Origin: Synchiropus splendidus
Lineage: Eukaryota > Chordata > Actinopteri > Syngnathiformes > Callionymidae
Length of the DNA stretch: 64,000 nucleotides
Direction of reading: 5' to 3'
Assembly: GCF_027744825.2 (NCBI RefSeq)
Contig: NC_071342.1
Coordinates: forward strand, 9,753,501 to 9,817,500
The notes below the pieces were generated by a model. It ran no database searches, was not told the DNA's origin, and saw nothing but the letters and a program-made list of their open reading frames with translations. A program made the translations under genes and the position numbers. This document shows positions 25,101 through 33,675 of this stretch, one piece after another. Position 1 is the first letter of the stretch. Each line of letters opens with the position of its first letter.

Positions 25101-27456
25101 GTCAGATATATATATAGGCCCGAGCTGGAACTGTGACGTCCTTTAAGTCATTAACAAAAGTCTTGCAGGAGGACAGGGACACATGTTGAGCGACATGCGT
25201 GTGGTCTTTGTACTGTACGGTTCGTGTGAGTCAGCAGAAAAGAGACTCGCTGATTCATCACCCGGCCGTTTATGCAGGGAGGCAGCTCGCTCTCTTCCTC
25301 CTCCAGCATCAAATATTCAACACACCTCCCATTCTGCCACTCCACTAAATCACTACACAAACCCAAAGGCTTTCAGTAGAATGCTGATGTTATTTATCTG
25401 GATGCTGAAAGTCTCCTGTGAACTCACTCTGAACTTCTTTGAATGAAACACAGCAATATGAGACTTTCTCTTAATGATGTTAAAGAAATCCATATAGGTG
25501 AATACAAATCCAGTTCAAATTTGAACACCATAGTGTTTATTAAGGTGTTGAGATTTACCCTGCATTGTTGGTGCTGGCATACCCTCAAATCTGGCTTCAC
25601 GTGAAACCCACTTTTCTCACGTGTTAGTAGTCATGTTCCCATTCCGCCGCGCTTAGAGCGCCTCAGCAGTGGTGAAAATGAGCTGAAGTACAGGCCATGC
25701 TCCATGGTGACGGTGACTCAGTACATTGACTATCCTTTTCTGTTTTGTTTTTTTTTGTTTTTTTTTTCAGCTGAAGGAGGTTTCTGGAGAAGGGAATGTC
25801 TGGGCCAGTACATCCTAGGTTGCTGCCCCCACGACTCCACAAATGGAAAAAGAATTCTGACACATTTTTCAGGTGAGCATGTTTTCTGTTGTGTAAATAT
25901 CAAGACATTTTATTATTATTTCACTTTTAAATTATGTAAAAATGAGAACTGAGCGCACCTGTCAAACTTGAGGCCCAGGCGCCAAATTCATCCTGGCAAG
26001 TAATTTGGCTAAAACTAAAATTTAAAACTTACCAAAAATCAGATAACCCATGATAGGTGTCACTACCATGGTAGCCTGTATTTCAACTGGCCATTTCCCG
26101 ACCCCAGAAAGCAGGGATTATAAATGTGTAATAAGCATTTAATTCGGAAACTGAATCCAGTTCTGTTGAAACTGAATGGCAGTTCGAAAAGAAAGAACTG
26201 TCTTCATACCAAAATGACTCTCTGGAATTTATACTATTGACTGACAGGGTCTGTTTAAACTCCCCAATCGAGACTCTACTATTAAACTGTTAGGACTGTC
26301 TTTGACTGAGTTTCAGATTTCTGCTTCAGCCCCTTGCTTGACCTAGTTTGACACCCCACAGTTACAATGTGCGCTCACAAAACAGCAAAGTCCAAAGTTC
26401 AATACCAGCCTTGAGTACTCGAGTACTCTTACACATAGAATGGCCACGATACCACAATACTGAGACCACCTTACGGCAGCAAGAAAATCAGTATGTAAAA
26501 TCTATGTTTGTACTGCAGTGACCCATGTACAAGAAAAGTACAAGAAAAACATGCTGAGGAATGTTGTTCAAATAACAATATATATGGAAAAATAAAAAAG
26601 TAAAAGTAAAAAAGTACTCGTACACTCTTCATTTTGGAAAAAAATGGTATCAGTGCATCCCTAATTTAAAATGGCCTCAAAATAAATTTTAAAATGTTTT
26701 TGAACAGTGTTTCACGGTTTATACCATTTAAACCACCGAATAGTTCTATGTCTTTTCTGTGTTTACCACAGGGCTCCACCATATTTGCTTAATGTGGTCC
26801 TACATTACTGCAATACTTTCATCACTGTTCTATAATTCTTGCTTGGCACTCCAAATTTCTATTTATTTCTGATCAGTGAGAAACTGCTAAGACATGGAAA
26901 ATCAACAGTTTCTTCGGTGATTTAAAATAAAATTCCGGTAAAATAATTAAAAAATACTACTTTAAATCATTAAAAAGTGTCTTGTTTCCCCTCAGAAATT
27001 TGCAGAGACTTTTCATGCTGCAGGCATCAAATTAATATTTGAAATTATATACCTTGATTATTTCAACTCTTGTCTTAATTCTATTTTCCTAAATGCAACC
27101 GCATAGTTTCTTTATTTGCCGGTTTGTGCAAGTGTGAGAAGCTCACCGTGGATCTGAGCTGATGATCTGAGCGAAGACAAAGAGCAAGCGCATGCTGTTG
27201 CCAGTGGAGCTATTTTCACAGCTGGATTAGTCACACTGACATCTTCAGGAGGCAGGAGCTGAGAGGTAAAGCACACAAATCAACTCACATGTTCCAATTT
27301 CTCCCTCCGGCGAAGCCACACGCTGGCTGAGTAGTCCTGCTGCTGCACGGCTGAAATGAGGGAACTGGCTGGAGCGCCGGGAGCTGGAACCACCAGACCG
27401 ATTCCTCTTAACTCCTGACCACCGCTCACCGGACCTCGGACCCCTCGCAGCTCCAT
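984..27456 (-). CDS. pld5: pld5, phospholipase D family member 5 (5' part: first two coding exons)
   Basis: The coding span runs from an ATG at 27456 down to 984, in two exons (27456-27289 and 1120-984) separated by a 26-kb intron. The gene continues past the left edge. Exon 1 is 168 nt (56 codons, ends in phase 0). Exon 2 is 137 nt (ends in phase 2). Together they give 101 residues plus two bases. Across the junction the protein reads REKLEH/SQQKCIVIF, which matches the conserved vertebrate PLD5 N-terminus as I recall it. PLD5 is a type II membrane protein of the PLD3/4/5 group. The family literature describes it as lacking a functional HKD catalytic pair, but that part is not in this window. 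Seen here: a cytoplasmic head, one hydrophobic segment at about residues 61-82, then the start of the lumenal domain with two cysteines. PLD3 and PLD4 lack the QQDYSASVWLRR block, which favours PLD5. Confidence 0.93.
5588..5875. repeat. Degenerate minisatellite, unit about 27 bp
   Basis: Variants of the motif GTGAAAACCTCTAATGCACA recur about every 25-30 bp (AAACCTCAAATGCACAC, TGAAACCCTCCAATGTGCA, GTGAAAACCTCTAGTGCAC, GTGAAAACATCAAACGCAC, and later copies). About ten eroded copies are visible. The array has no open frame. Confidence 0.7.
7111..7185. repeat. Interspersed repeat, copy 1 (partner at 62172-62248)
   Basis: Begins TTTCTGTCTCGGTGGCCTGA and closely resembles 62172-62248 in the same orientation, with shared blocks GGTGGCCTGAGTC and CTCTGNGCCTCANGCGAT. 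The preceding GCAAAATAACTCAAAAACAG (from 7058) also recurs at 16277. The family was not named. Confidence 0.6.
7246..8060 (+). mobile_element. Ty3/gypsy LTR-retrotransposon remnant (internally deleted)
   Basis: A possible LTR tail begins at TGTAACGGTGTG, followed by a primer-binding-site-like TGGTGTCAGAAGTGG at 7314-7328. From 7359 there is a gag-type segment (TWPVWRQCSSRFRIATKLDK, then YAMSKEAE). At about 7590 it jumps to a late reverse-transcriptase/RNase H segment: a GKDGV block, then MINYLRKVLADLSSVMHPIN, KKDTAWVWSEAQEQA and, in a shifted frame, SADASSFGLG. Stops and frameshifts make it non-functional. Most of gag, all of protease and the RT palm are absent. Confidence 0.75.
8489..8514. 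repeat. (TG)n microsatellite
   Basis: A short nearly pure TG run, about ten units, in pld5 intron 1. Confidence 0.8.
9742..9850 (+). mobile_element. tRNA-like 5' end of a fish interspersed repeat (SINE-like)
   Basis: GGTGGCCTGGTGGTTAGGTC resembles a pol III A box and GGTTTCAATCC resembles a B box (GGTTCRAATCC), about 40 bp apart, followed by CCTTTTTTGTGAGGAG. This is the opposite-orientation terminus of the common teleost repeat also seen at 44085-44425. It is truncated after about 100 bp. It is not a functional tRNA, because no cloverleaf could be built. Confidence 0.5.
12718..13896. mobile_element. Candidate non-autonomous DNA transposon with imperfect terminal inverted repeats
   Basis: The left end, GACTTTAAAGCAGCTATGTG, and the right end reversed, GTCTTAAAGCCACAATGTG, match with one gap, about 1.18 kb apart. 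Internal open frames are short and not recognised. Terminal sequences of the form TTAAAGCNNCANTGTGTA are common in fish MITEs. No target-site duplication was identified. Confidence 0.4.
15061..15074 (+). promoter_or_regulatory. CTCF-like site (13/14)
   Basis: ACAGCAGGTGGCAG differs from CCASYAGRKGGCRS only at position 1. It is intronic, and such matches also occur by chance or inside repeats. Confidence 0.3.
19389..19745. repeat. Diverged 76-bp minisatellite array
   Basis: The landmark GGACTCGTCCAGATGTG recurs with variation at 19421, 19495, 19571, 19647 and 19723, giving periods of 74, 76, 76 and 76 bp. Each unit then has a TTCATTCCATAGGNTGTGCT-like middle and an end resembling CTTGCATCCGCGGAATCAAA. 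A partial unit precedes the first landmark (19389-19420). Copies look roughly 65-75% alike. Confidence 0.85.
22311..22467. mobile_element. Short fold-back MITE candidate
   Basis: CTTCATGAAACAGTGTTCT at 22311 pairs with the reverse complement of 22449-22467, which reads CTTCATGAAATAGTGCCCA. The first 14 bases match with one change. The enclosed stretch is about 120 bp and non-coding. Confidence 0.45.
23585..23598 (-). promoter_or_regulatory. CTCF-like site (13/14), minus strand
   Basis: Minus strand CCAGTAGGGGGCAA matches the CTCF core except at the last position. It lies in pld5 intron 1 and points opposite to the perfect site at 32187. Confidence 0.35.
24700..24780 (-). mobile_element. hAT-type transposon terminus
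   Basis: Read on the minus strand from 24779, the sequence starts CAGAGGTGGCCAAACTGCAG and continues GGCTACATGCCACCC. This is the typical CAGGGGTGGCCAAACTGCGG terminus of vertebrate hAT (Charlie-like) elements. The other end was not located; a GGGCCACACTAGAAAATATG near 24334 may belong to it. Confidence 0.5.
25957..26357. mobile_element. hAT-type MITE, about 400 bp
   Basis: The left end CCTGTCAAACTTGAGGCCC and the right end AGTTTGACACCCCA form inverted repeats around a GTGTCAAACT core. The internal GGCCCAGGCGCCAAATTCAT matches the usual GGCCCGCGGGCCAAATCCGG head of this fish MITE group. It has no coding capacity. An 8-bp target-site duplication was looked for and not found. Confidence 0.6.
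27289..27456 (-). CDS. pld5: pld5 coding exon 1 (cytoplasmic head)
   Basis: The ATG is at 27456. Upstream in the same frame a TAG stop (near 27498) comes before any other ATG. The first four residues, MELR, resemble the human MEIR start. Residues 1-34 are Gly/Pro/Val-rich and poorly conserved compared with mammals. Residues 35-56 contain the well-conserved QQDYSASVWLRR block followed by REKLEH. The exon closes on CAT with a consensus donor GTGAGT (27288-27283 on the minus strand). A 5' untranslated exon could lie further right. An internal acceptor-like CTCAG sits just upstream of the ATG, so an alternative first exon cannot be excluded. Confidence 0.9.
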
Positions 27457-30400
27457 CCGATTCAAACAAGTGTTTTGGGCTAAAGCTGAGGTGGATCCTT
27501 CATCCTAGAGTTCAGTGACACCATGGGGCATTTCAGCAGGTGGTCGACTGAACTTCCCCCCCGAAAGAGTTCCATTGCTGTTCATAAAGTGGCTGAACCC
27601 CAGATTGGCTTGGCTACACCGTGGGATCATCCTGAAGGAACCCAGAGTTCCGTGATGGTTCAGACTGGGCTTAAATTGGCTCAGATGATTCTGATAAGGA
27701 GTCTCCCTGGCGAGGGAGTCAGAGAGAAGTAGGAGGGAGGGAGAGAGAGGGAGAGCTCTTGCTGATGCTGATTCGGCGTCACCTTAAGGCGAGATAATCA
27801 CCAGGAAACCTCTGGAAACCGCCCAAAAGTTGCACTGTTGAAGCTTGTTTATTGTGCGGTCGCCTGAATAATAGATGTAAAGAATGCAGATTCATCCTCA
27901 TCATTAAAGGGGATATATACAGGCTGTCTACTCCAGAATCTAGTGGTTTATTCATGGGTGTGGAGCTCACCTTTGACTGCAATAAGTGAGATCACACACA
28001 TACAGTATGCAGTGTTATTACACCTCACACACACGCACACACAGTCGCATCTTGGCACTTGACACTACTGTGCTGCAGTGATTCTGCAGTCAGGTTCTCA
28101 CAGAGAAGCAACAGAGTGTGAACGAAGGAGGTGTGATGGAGTGTTTTTCTAATTGAATTGTTCGCTAAAGGAAGACAATAAAGTTGTGGAGGTTTCAGTT
28201 TCATCAATCTGTATTGTATGGGGTGAAATTATTTTATAACATTTTTCAAAATAAAATGTTTTATCCAACTCATCCTCTCTGAGGTGGAGTTGATTTGGCT
28301 TTATTATGGAGTTATGCCTTGTCAAAGTTGTGAGATGTTGCTTCAGTTTTCACTGAGTCATTCATAAAGAAAGTTTCTGCTCTCTTCTCCCGCGATGTTC
28401 CGGTCGCATTTTTCTTAGTGAGTGGCTCAGAATCAATCCGAGGAGACTGCAGCTGAATGCTGATCACTGAGGCTAGTGAGGCAACAGCACTGGAGCCAGG
28501 CCAACTCACTGTGTCATAATGTAAGGGCTCTTCTGTCTTGAAAAGCACAGCAGCAGTATCTTCATTTAAAAGCAAAGTAAAAGTCTGATCACATCAGCGG
28601 GGAGCAGTAGCTCTCTAGTGTGCTGCAGCGGCCTGTGATTTATGAGACCCCTACTCCATTAGGAAAACAAACAGGGTTTATTCACTGTAGTTAGGAATCT
28701 CATTGTTTTCACTCACCTCTGTGGCGTCATGTGAGGGGGTAATAAATATTGGAGCAGTTTGGAGAAAACGGAACAGTGTGTTGTTTAATTTTCCTAAATT
28801 ACATTCAGTGACTGTGTGAATTGGTACCATATTTTTACTCTCCTGTCCTTCCTCTCTGCTTCCTTTTTCCCCATGCATCTGTCATCCCTCCCTTCTTTCA
28901 TTCCTTCCATCATTCCTTCCTTCCTACCTTCCCATCTATCGATCTATCTATTGATGTATCTATCTATTCTTTCTCTCGTCTTTCCTCTCTTCCTTATTTC
29001 CTTTTTCCCTATGCCTCAGCCATCTCTCCCTTCAACCCTTCCTCAATCCTTCCTTCCACTCTCTTTCTCTCCCTTCCCTTCCTTCCTAGCTTCCTCCCTA
29101 CCTACCTTCATTCCTTCCTTCCTAACTTCCTTCCTTTGTCCCTTCTTTCCTTTTTCCCTTCCTTCCTTAATTCCTCCGGTCCGTCCTTCCTTCCTCTCTC
29201 CTTCTCTACCTACACACCTTCTTCCTTCATCCCTTCATTCATTCTTCCCTTCCTACATTAATTTCTTTCTTTCTCCCTGCCTTCTTTCTTTCCTCTCTAC
29301 TTCCCTTTGTTCCTTCCTCTCTCCTCCTTCTCTCTCCACCCCCTTCCTTCCTTCCTACCTTCATTACTTCCTCCTCATGACGCCACTGGGTCTGCTTACC
29401 ACATTAGGACTCCACTAAATCAGAGAGCCTAATTCACCAACCTCACCATGGCTGTCAGTCATTTTTCTCAACTCAAATTTGTGAAACAATGTGTGTCACA
29501 AGTGTCAAACTATTGGGCCTGTTACACTTATTTAAACTTGCATCCTATAGCCTTCAATTCACGTCGCTCTCTCTACTAATTTAGGATGCGCCTCCCTCTC
29601 TCCTGAACGAAACATACTTCAGCCAGAATCGATAACTCAGGAACAGCATAGGAGATGAGGACACCTTACCTCCATCGCATGCTTCTTCCAAATCCAAACA
29701 GTTGGACGTCTGAGGAGTGTCTGAGCTGTGATTCATGACTCGCTCAAGTCTGGGGTTGAACACGCCATTAAATACTCCGGTCCACTTTTGGTTCTGTGAT
29801 AATCCTGAAGGTTAATGGACACTGTGTCCTGTGGAGAAGATTAAATGCTTCCAGGGTCTCTGGAGTTACACCTACTGTAGCTCCTAGCAGAAAGTTTTTT
29901 TTATTAGATGACAGGATTATCGTTACAATTACATTATGTTCTTTCCTCTGCAGATCTTCCACCTTCTCTTCTGCTGAGTTTGAAAACTTTCTGACGCTCA
30001 CATTGTGCTCTGCTGTGAACTCATATTTGCTGACTGTCGTTCACACGTCACACTGATAATCACTCAATTTATATGAAAGTGCTGCCTCATCCAAAATGGC
30101 TGGAAGAGCCTGTAAAGCCTAAGGGCCCTTCTCTGCACACCCTGCTTTTGGTGACCAGCTCTCTGAGGTGTTTGGAGAAACAGTCCATTATGTATTTTCA
30201 CCCAGTCATCAGTGACCAAGGGATGTCAAGATGTTTTTCTGCTTCACTTGTTTTCATATTTTGGTATCTTCATGACCGATTCAGTGACACTACTGTGTCA
30301 ATACTCTACTTGTGTATTTGATACCAGAGTTATCACAAAGAAAACAAGTACTCTATCACCAAGATTTATGTCCATTTTCTGTGCTTTAACTTACTTACTT

Positions 30401-30606
30401 AAATTTCATACCTGATGCTCTGAAGCTCATCATCCTTGCTCCTTCATGCAGACCCATGAGCCTGCAAACATGTCCCTGTAGAGGAGAACCTTATAATTGG
30501 ATACATTTTTCTCAGCTAGCTCTCACTTGCACTCTGCTGAGTCTGAGTTGAGGCCTCTGTTGACGTCACTTCAAACTGGCACAATTAAACGACATTTTAC
30601 TGGAAA
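27457..30606. other. Divergent intergenic region upstream of pld5
   Basis: Contains the presumed pld5 promoter and 5' UTR next to 27457 and a polypyrimidine tract at 28845-29372. The open frames in 27.5-28.7 kb and 29.5-30.5 kb are short, unrelated in frame to any splice pattern and not recognised. A perfect TGACGTCA lies at 30561-30568. Confidence 0.55.
28845..29372. repeat. Imperfect (TTCC)n polypyrimidine tract
   Basis: More than 500 bp of plus-strand C/T-rich sequence built from TTCC/CTTT units, with a short (ATCT)n island at 28935-28970. Two long overlapping plus-strand frames in it are low-complexity Ser/Pro/Phe/Leu translations of the repeat, not genes. Confidence 0.9.
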
Positions 30607-32080
30607 TTTGAATCAGAATCAGATTTATTGCCATGGTCAGTGGGGATCCATAAATAAAATAAAATAAAATAAAATAAAATAAAATAAAATAAAATAAAAT
30701 AAAATAAAATAAAATAAAATAAAATAAAATAAAATAAAATAAAAGTCTGACGGCCGAGGGAAAGAAGCTGTTCCTGTGACGGGAGGTTCTGGTCTGGATG
30801 GACCGTAGCCTCCTGCCAGAGGGAAGAGGAACAAACAGTCCATGACCAGGGTGACCAAGGTTCAGCTCTGATCTGACCTGCACGTCTCTGGGTCCTGGAG
30901 ACATACAGGTCCTGAAGAGGTGGCAGGCTGCAACCGATCACCTTCTCAGCAGAACACACAATTGGCTGCAGTCTGCTCTTGTCCCTGGAGGTGGCGCTGT
31001 TGTACCAGATGGTGATACAGGAGGTGAAGATGGACTGGATGATGGCCGTATAGAACTCCACCAGCAACTTCGTCGGCAGACATAGTTTTTGTAGCTGCCT
31101 CAACAAGAACATTTTCTGCTGGGCCTTCCTGATGAGGGACCTGATGGTCGGCTCCCATTTGAGGTCCTCAGTGATGGTGGTTCCTGGGAAGCAGAAGGAG
31201 TCTACAATAGGAATGGATAAACCAGCCAACATGAGAGGGGACGGAGAAACTGTTACTCTCCTGAAGTCTATGACCATCTCCACTGTCTTCTGGGCATTGA
31301 GCTCCAGGTTGTTGTGACTGCACCAGGACACCAGCCGCTCCACCTCCCTCCTGTAAACCGATTCATCTCCATCTGAGATGAGCCCGATGATGGTGGTGTC
31401 ATCCATTGATCAGCTTCACAGACTGGTGGCTGGAGGTGCAGCAGTTGGTGTACAGAGAGAAAAGCCATGGAGAGAGAACACAGCCCTGAGGAGACCTGAT
31501 GTTGAGGGTCAGAGTGTCGGAGACAGTCGTCTCCTGCCGCACACGCTGACTCCGGCTGGTCAGGAAGTCTGTAATCCATCTGCAGAGGGAGTCAGGCACG
31601 TCCAGCTGGCGAAGCTTGTCTTCAAGCAGAGCTGGAAGAATCGTGTTAAAGGCAGAGCTGAAGTCTACAAATAGGATCCTGGCAAAAGTTTCCTGGGGAG
31701 TCCAGATGCTGCAGAATGAAATGTAGGGCCTGGTTCACTGGATCGTCCACAGATCTGTTGGCTCTGTAGGCAAACTGCAATGAGTCCAGGTGAGAAGCAG
31801 TGATAGATTTCAGGCGCTCAAAGGACTTCGTGACCACAGACGTCAGTGCCACCGGTCTGTAATCATTCAGTCCTGTGATCCTGGCTCTCTTGGGAACAGG
31901 AATGATAGTGGAGGCCTTAAAGCAGGCAGGAACATGACAGGACACCAAGGAAGCATTGTAGATGTCAGTGAACACTGGAGCCAGCTCAGCAGCACAATGC
32001 CTCAGGATGGCAGGGGAAACTCTGTCCGGACCCGCAGCCTTCCGACGGTTCAACTTCCTCAGGTGGTTTTGCATGTTTGT
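30607..32080 (-). mobile_element. 5'-truncated L2/Rex1-type LINE (reverse-transcriptase fragment)
   Basis: On the minus strand the fragment encodes, in order, [45 protein letters not shown], an altered catalytic box reading MDDTTIIG, NLELNAQKTVEMVIDFRR and a C-terminal IWYNSATSRD region. These are landmarks of Jockey-superfamily (CR1/L2/Rex1) reverse transcriptases. At least two frameshifts (near 31680 and 31400) split the frame, and the endonuclease domain is missing. The 3' end finishes AATAAATCTGATTCTGATTC, typical of fish L2/Rex1 tails. The insertion stops about 170 bp short of the microprotein start codon. Confidence 0.85.
30656..30744. repeat. (AAAAT)n microsatellite, about 18 perfect units
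   Basis: Uninterrupted AAAAT pentamers lie inside the 3' UTR of the LINE, between the end of its reading frame and the TGATTC tail. The purity suggests recent expansion compared with the decayed LINE around it. Confidence 0.95.
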
Positions 32081-32186
32081 GAATAGGCGAGCTACTTTAA
32101 AATGTAGCTTTGTATTGTATTAAAATCATCATTATATCCTTAACAATAACAGCCATGCGCTATATCATTGAACATGAACACATCTA

Positions 32187-32200
32187 CCACTAGAGGGCAG
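32187..32200 (+). promoter_or_regulatory. Perfect CTCF core consensus
   Basis: CCACTAGAGGGCAG fits the vertebrate CTCF core CCASYAGRKGGCRS at all 14 positions. It lies 50 bp upstream of the microprotein ATG, probably in its 5' UTR or core promoter, between minus-strand pld5 and the two plus-strand genes. The match is seen in the sequence; binding is inferred. Confidence 0.6.
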
Positions 32201-32249
32201 TGCAGCGGAGAAACTCAGAGACGCTCGCAGAGAACAAGAGGAGACAGCT

Positions 32250-33675
32250 ATGGCAAACAGCAAGGTCGCTCAAATTTGCTTTATGTTTATATGTCTGTAT
32301 TTATCTTAATCGTGTGTGTAAGTTTTTTTTTTCATTCACGGCGCCGAATGATGGATGATGAAAACTCTTTGATTTGTGTGCACCTCATGCCAAACTGCCG
32401 TTTTGAGCTGTTAGCATCGTTGCTGTCAACAGTCGCAACACAGTTGTTTGAACCAAGTTTAAAGCGTAATGTATCCCTTTAACGCCGGTTTTACAAACCT
32501 GAATTAGAACCTTACGTGTCGTTGTTTGTTAGACGCGATTGCTATATGTAGCTGGTTCAGGTAAACAAAGTGGTTCCTGATACATGGATGGCATGCTAAA
32601 CTTTGACAGCCTTGACTTCGAACCAATCCATATGTTGTTACTTAGTTCTTGTGGGATCTTTCTTCCATGCAGCAGTCAGGACGTGTCAAAAAGGGCCCAA
32701 AGGCGAAAAGGCTTTGAAGTTGCTCTAGTTTCATGGCTGGTCACGATTCAGCAGATTGAAGAACTAGCTGGAGTTTTGGATCTGATCCACCTTTGCTCCT
32801 CTTCAATATTAAGCAGGGTTCCTGCAGCACTTTCGCCTTTACAAAATAAATACTCCACGCCCTTACTATGGCACTGTTTAGAAAGCCACACTTGTTTTAT
32901 AATTTGGACCGTATAGAACTTAATACATCTTGATACGTTTCTGGGGTTTGTTCAGACATTCTTATGCAGCTGTGATTTGAATGTGTTCACAGAAACTGAT
33001 AGGCTGCTTGGACGAGTGAGAGGAATCTGATAATATAACTATTGGAACTTTGAAGACAAGAGTGTAATGATGAAACAACGCTGCTCAACTTTTTGCTTTT
33101 CAGCTTTTTTGTGCCATTGGCTTTTCAGTGTAGTTGTAGTATATGTTAAAGGAAACTGTTCACTTTGCATTTATTAAACGTTTTGCTTGATCTTATTTTA
33201 TATGTTATTGTTTGTTTTTTTCACACAGGATCCTACAAACCAGCTCAGGGACCTGTTGGGGCTGAAGGACCAACTTGAGGACATTCAGAAACGGATGGAA
33301 GATGAAATAAATGCTGGAATTCCGGCTGTAAGACAGTTTTTTTGGCTGTATAAGACATTAGTGTGACACCTTTTAGGTTTTCAAAGAAATATTTGTGCTC
33401 AGAAAAATGCAGGAATTGTCATAGCTCATCAGTCTGGATGCTATATTGATGCTACTTCAACATCTTATCTTCCTCAGGGCGGCAGTCTGCTGGCGTCTCC
33501 CTTTCTCAAAGGTTTCCTGTCGGGGTACATTGTGGCGAAGCTACGCTCATCAGCCGTAATGGGTGTCTTTGCTGGCGTGTGTACTGGGATCTACGTGGCA
33601 CAAAACTACCAGATTCCCGATGTTGAAAACACAATTAAGGACTACTTACGCAGTCTGAAAGGTGGACAAAAGTAA
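32250..33675 (+). CDS. Stand-alone SLC35A4 microprotein (SLC35A4-MP / uORF protein) homologue, 103 aa
   Basis: Three exons: 32250-32264 (MANSK), 33229-33327 (33 codons, DPTNQLRDLLGLKD onward) and 33478-33675 (65 codons plus TAA). All junctions are phase 0. The 103-residue product has the same length as the human protein encoded by the SLC35A4 upstream ORF, as I recall it. Shared blocks include a coiled-coil-like LKDQLEDIQKRMEDEIN (about residues 17-33), GSLLASPFLKGFLSGY (about 40-55), one membrane segment, CTGIYVAQ, and a charged tail with VENTIKDYLRSL. In mammals the protein is reported to be a mitochondrial inner-membrane microprotein. The start has a strong Kozak context (G at -3 and +4). 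The exon 1 donor, GTCGCT, is non-consensus. No SLC35A4 transporter frame is seen downstream to 35260. The product is well supported; calling it a duplicate of the SLC35A4 locus is an inference. Confidence 0.93.
32265..33228 (+). other. Intron 1 of the microprotein gene
   Basis: A 964-bp intron that starts with the unusual donor GTCGCT and ends in TTTTTTTCACACAG. No repeat or second gene was recognised in it. Confidence 0.7.

Larger units (their letters stand above)
1121..27288. other. pld5 intron 1 (26 kb)
   Basis: No additional coding exon could be supported on either strand. The intron holds the repeats listed separately: minisatellites at 5588-5875 and 19389-19745, a gypsy remnant at 7246-8060, a SINE-like 5' end near 9742, an element with terminal repeats at 12718-13896, a fold-back MITE at 22311-22467, and hAT-type ends at 24700-24780 and 25957-26357. 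The stretches between them (roughly 1.1-5.5, 8.1-9.7, 9.9-12.7, 13.9-19.3, 19.8-22.3 and 22.5-24.7 kb) show nothing recognisable beyond short TG and A/T runs. Confidence 0.6.

Noticed and set aside
28816..29418. 200-residue plus-strand open frame and an overlapping 146-residue frame
   Set aside because: Both are translations of the (TTCC)n tract, composed almost only of Ser, Pro, Phe and Leu. Open frames in all phases are expected from a repeat lacking A-rich stops.
30597..31406. 269-residue minus-strand frame as a host gene
   Set aside because: It is a reverse-transcriptase C-terminus followed by translation of the AAAAT microsatellite.
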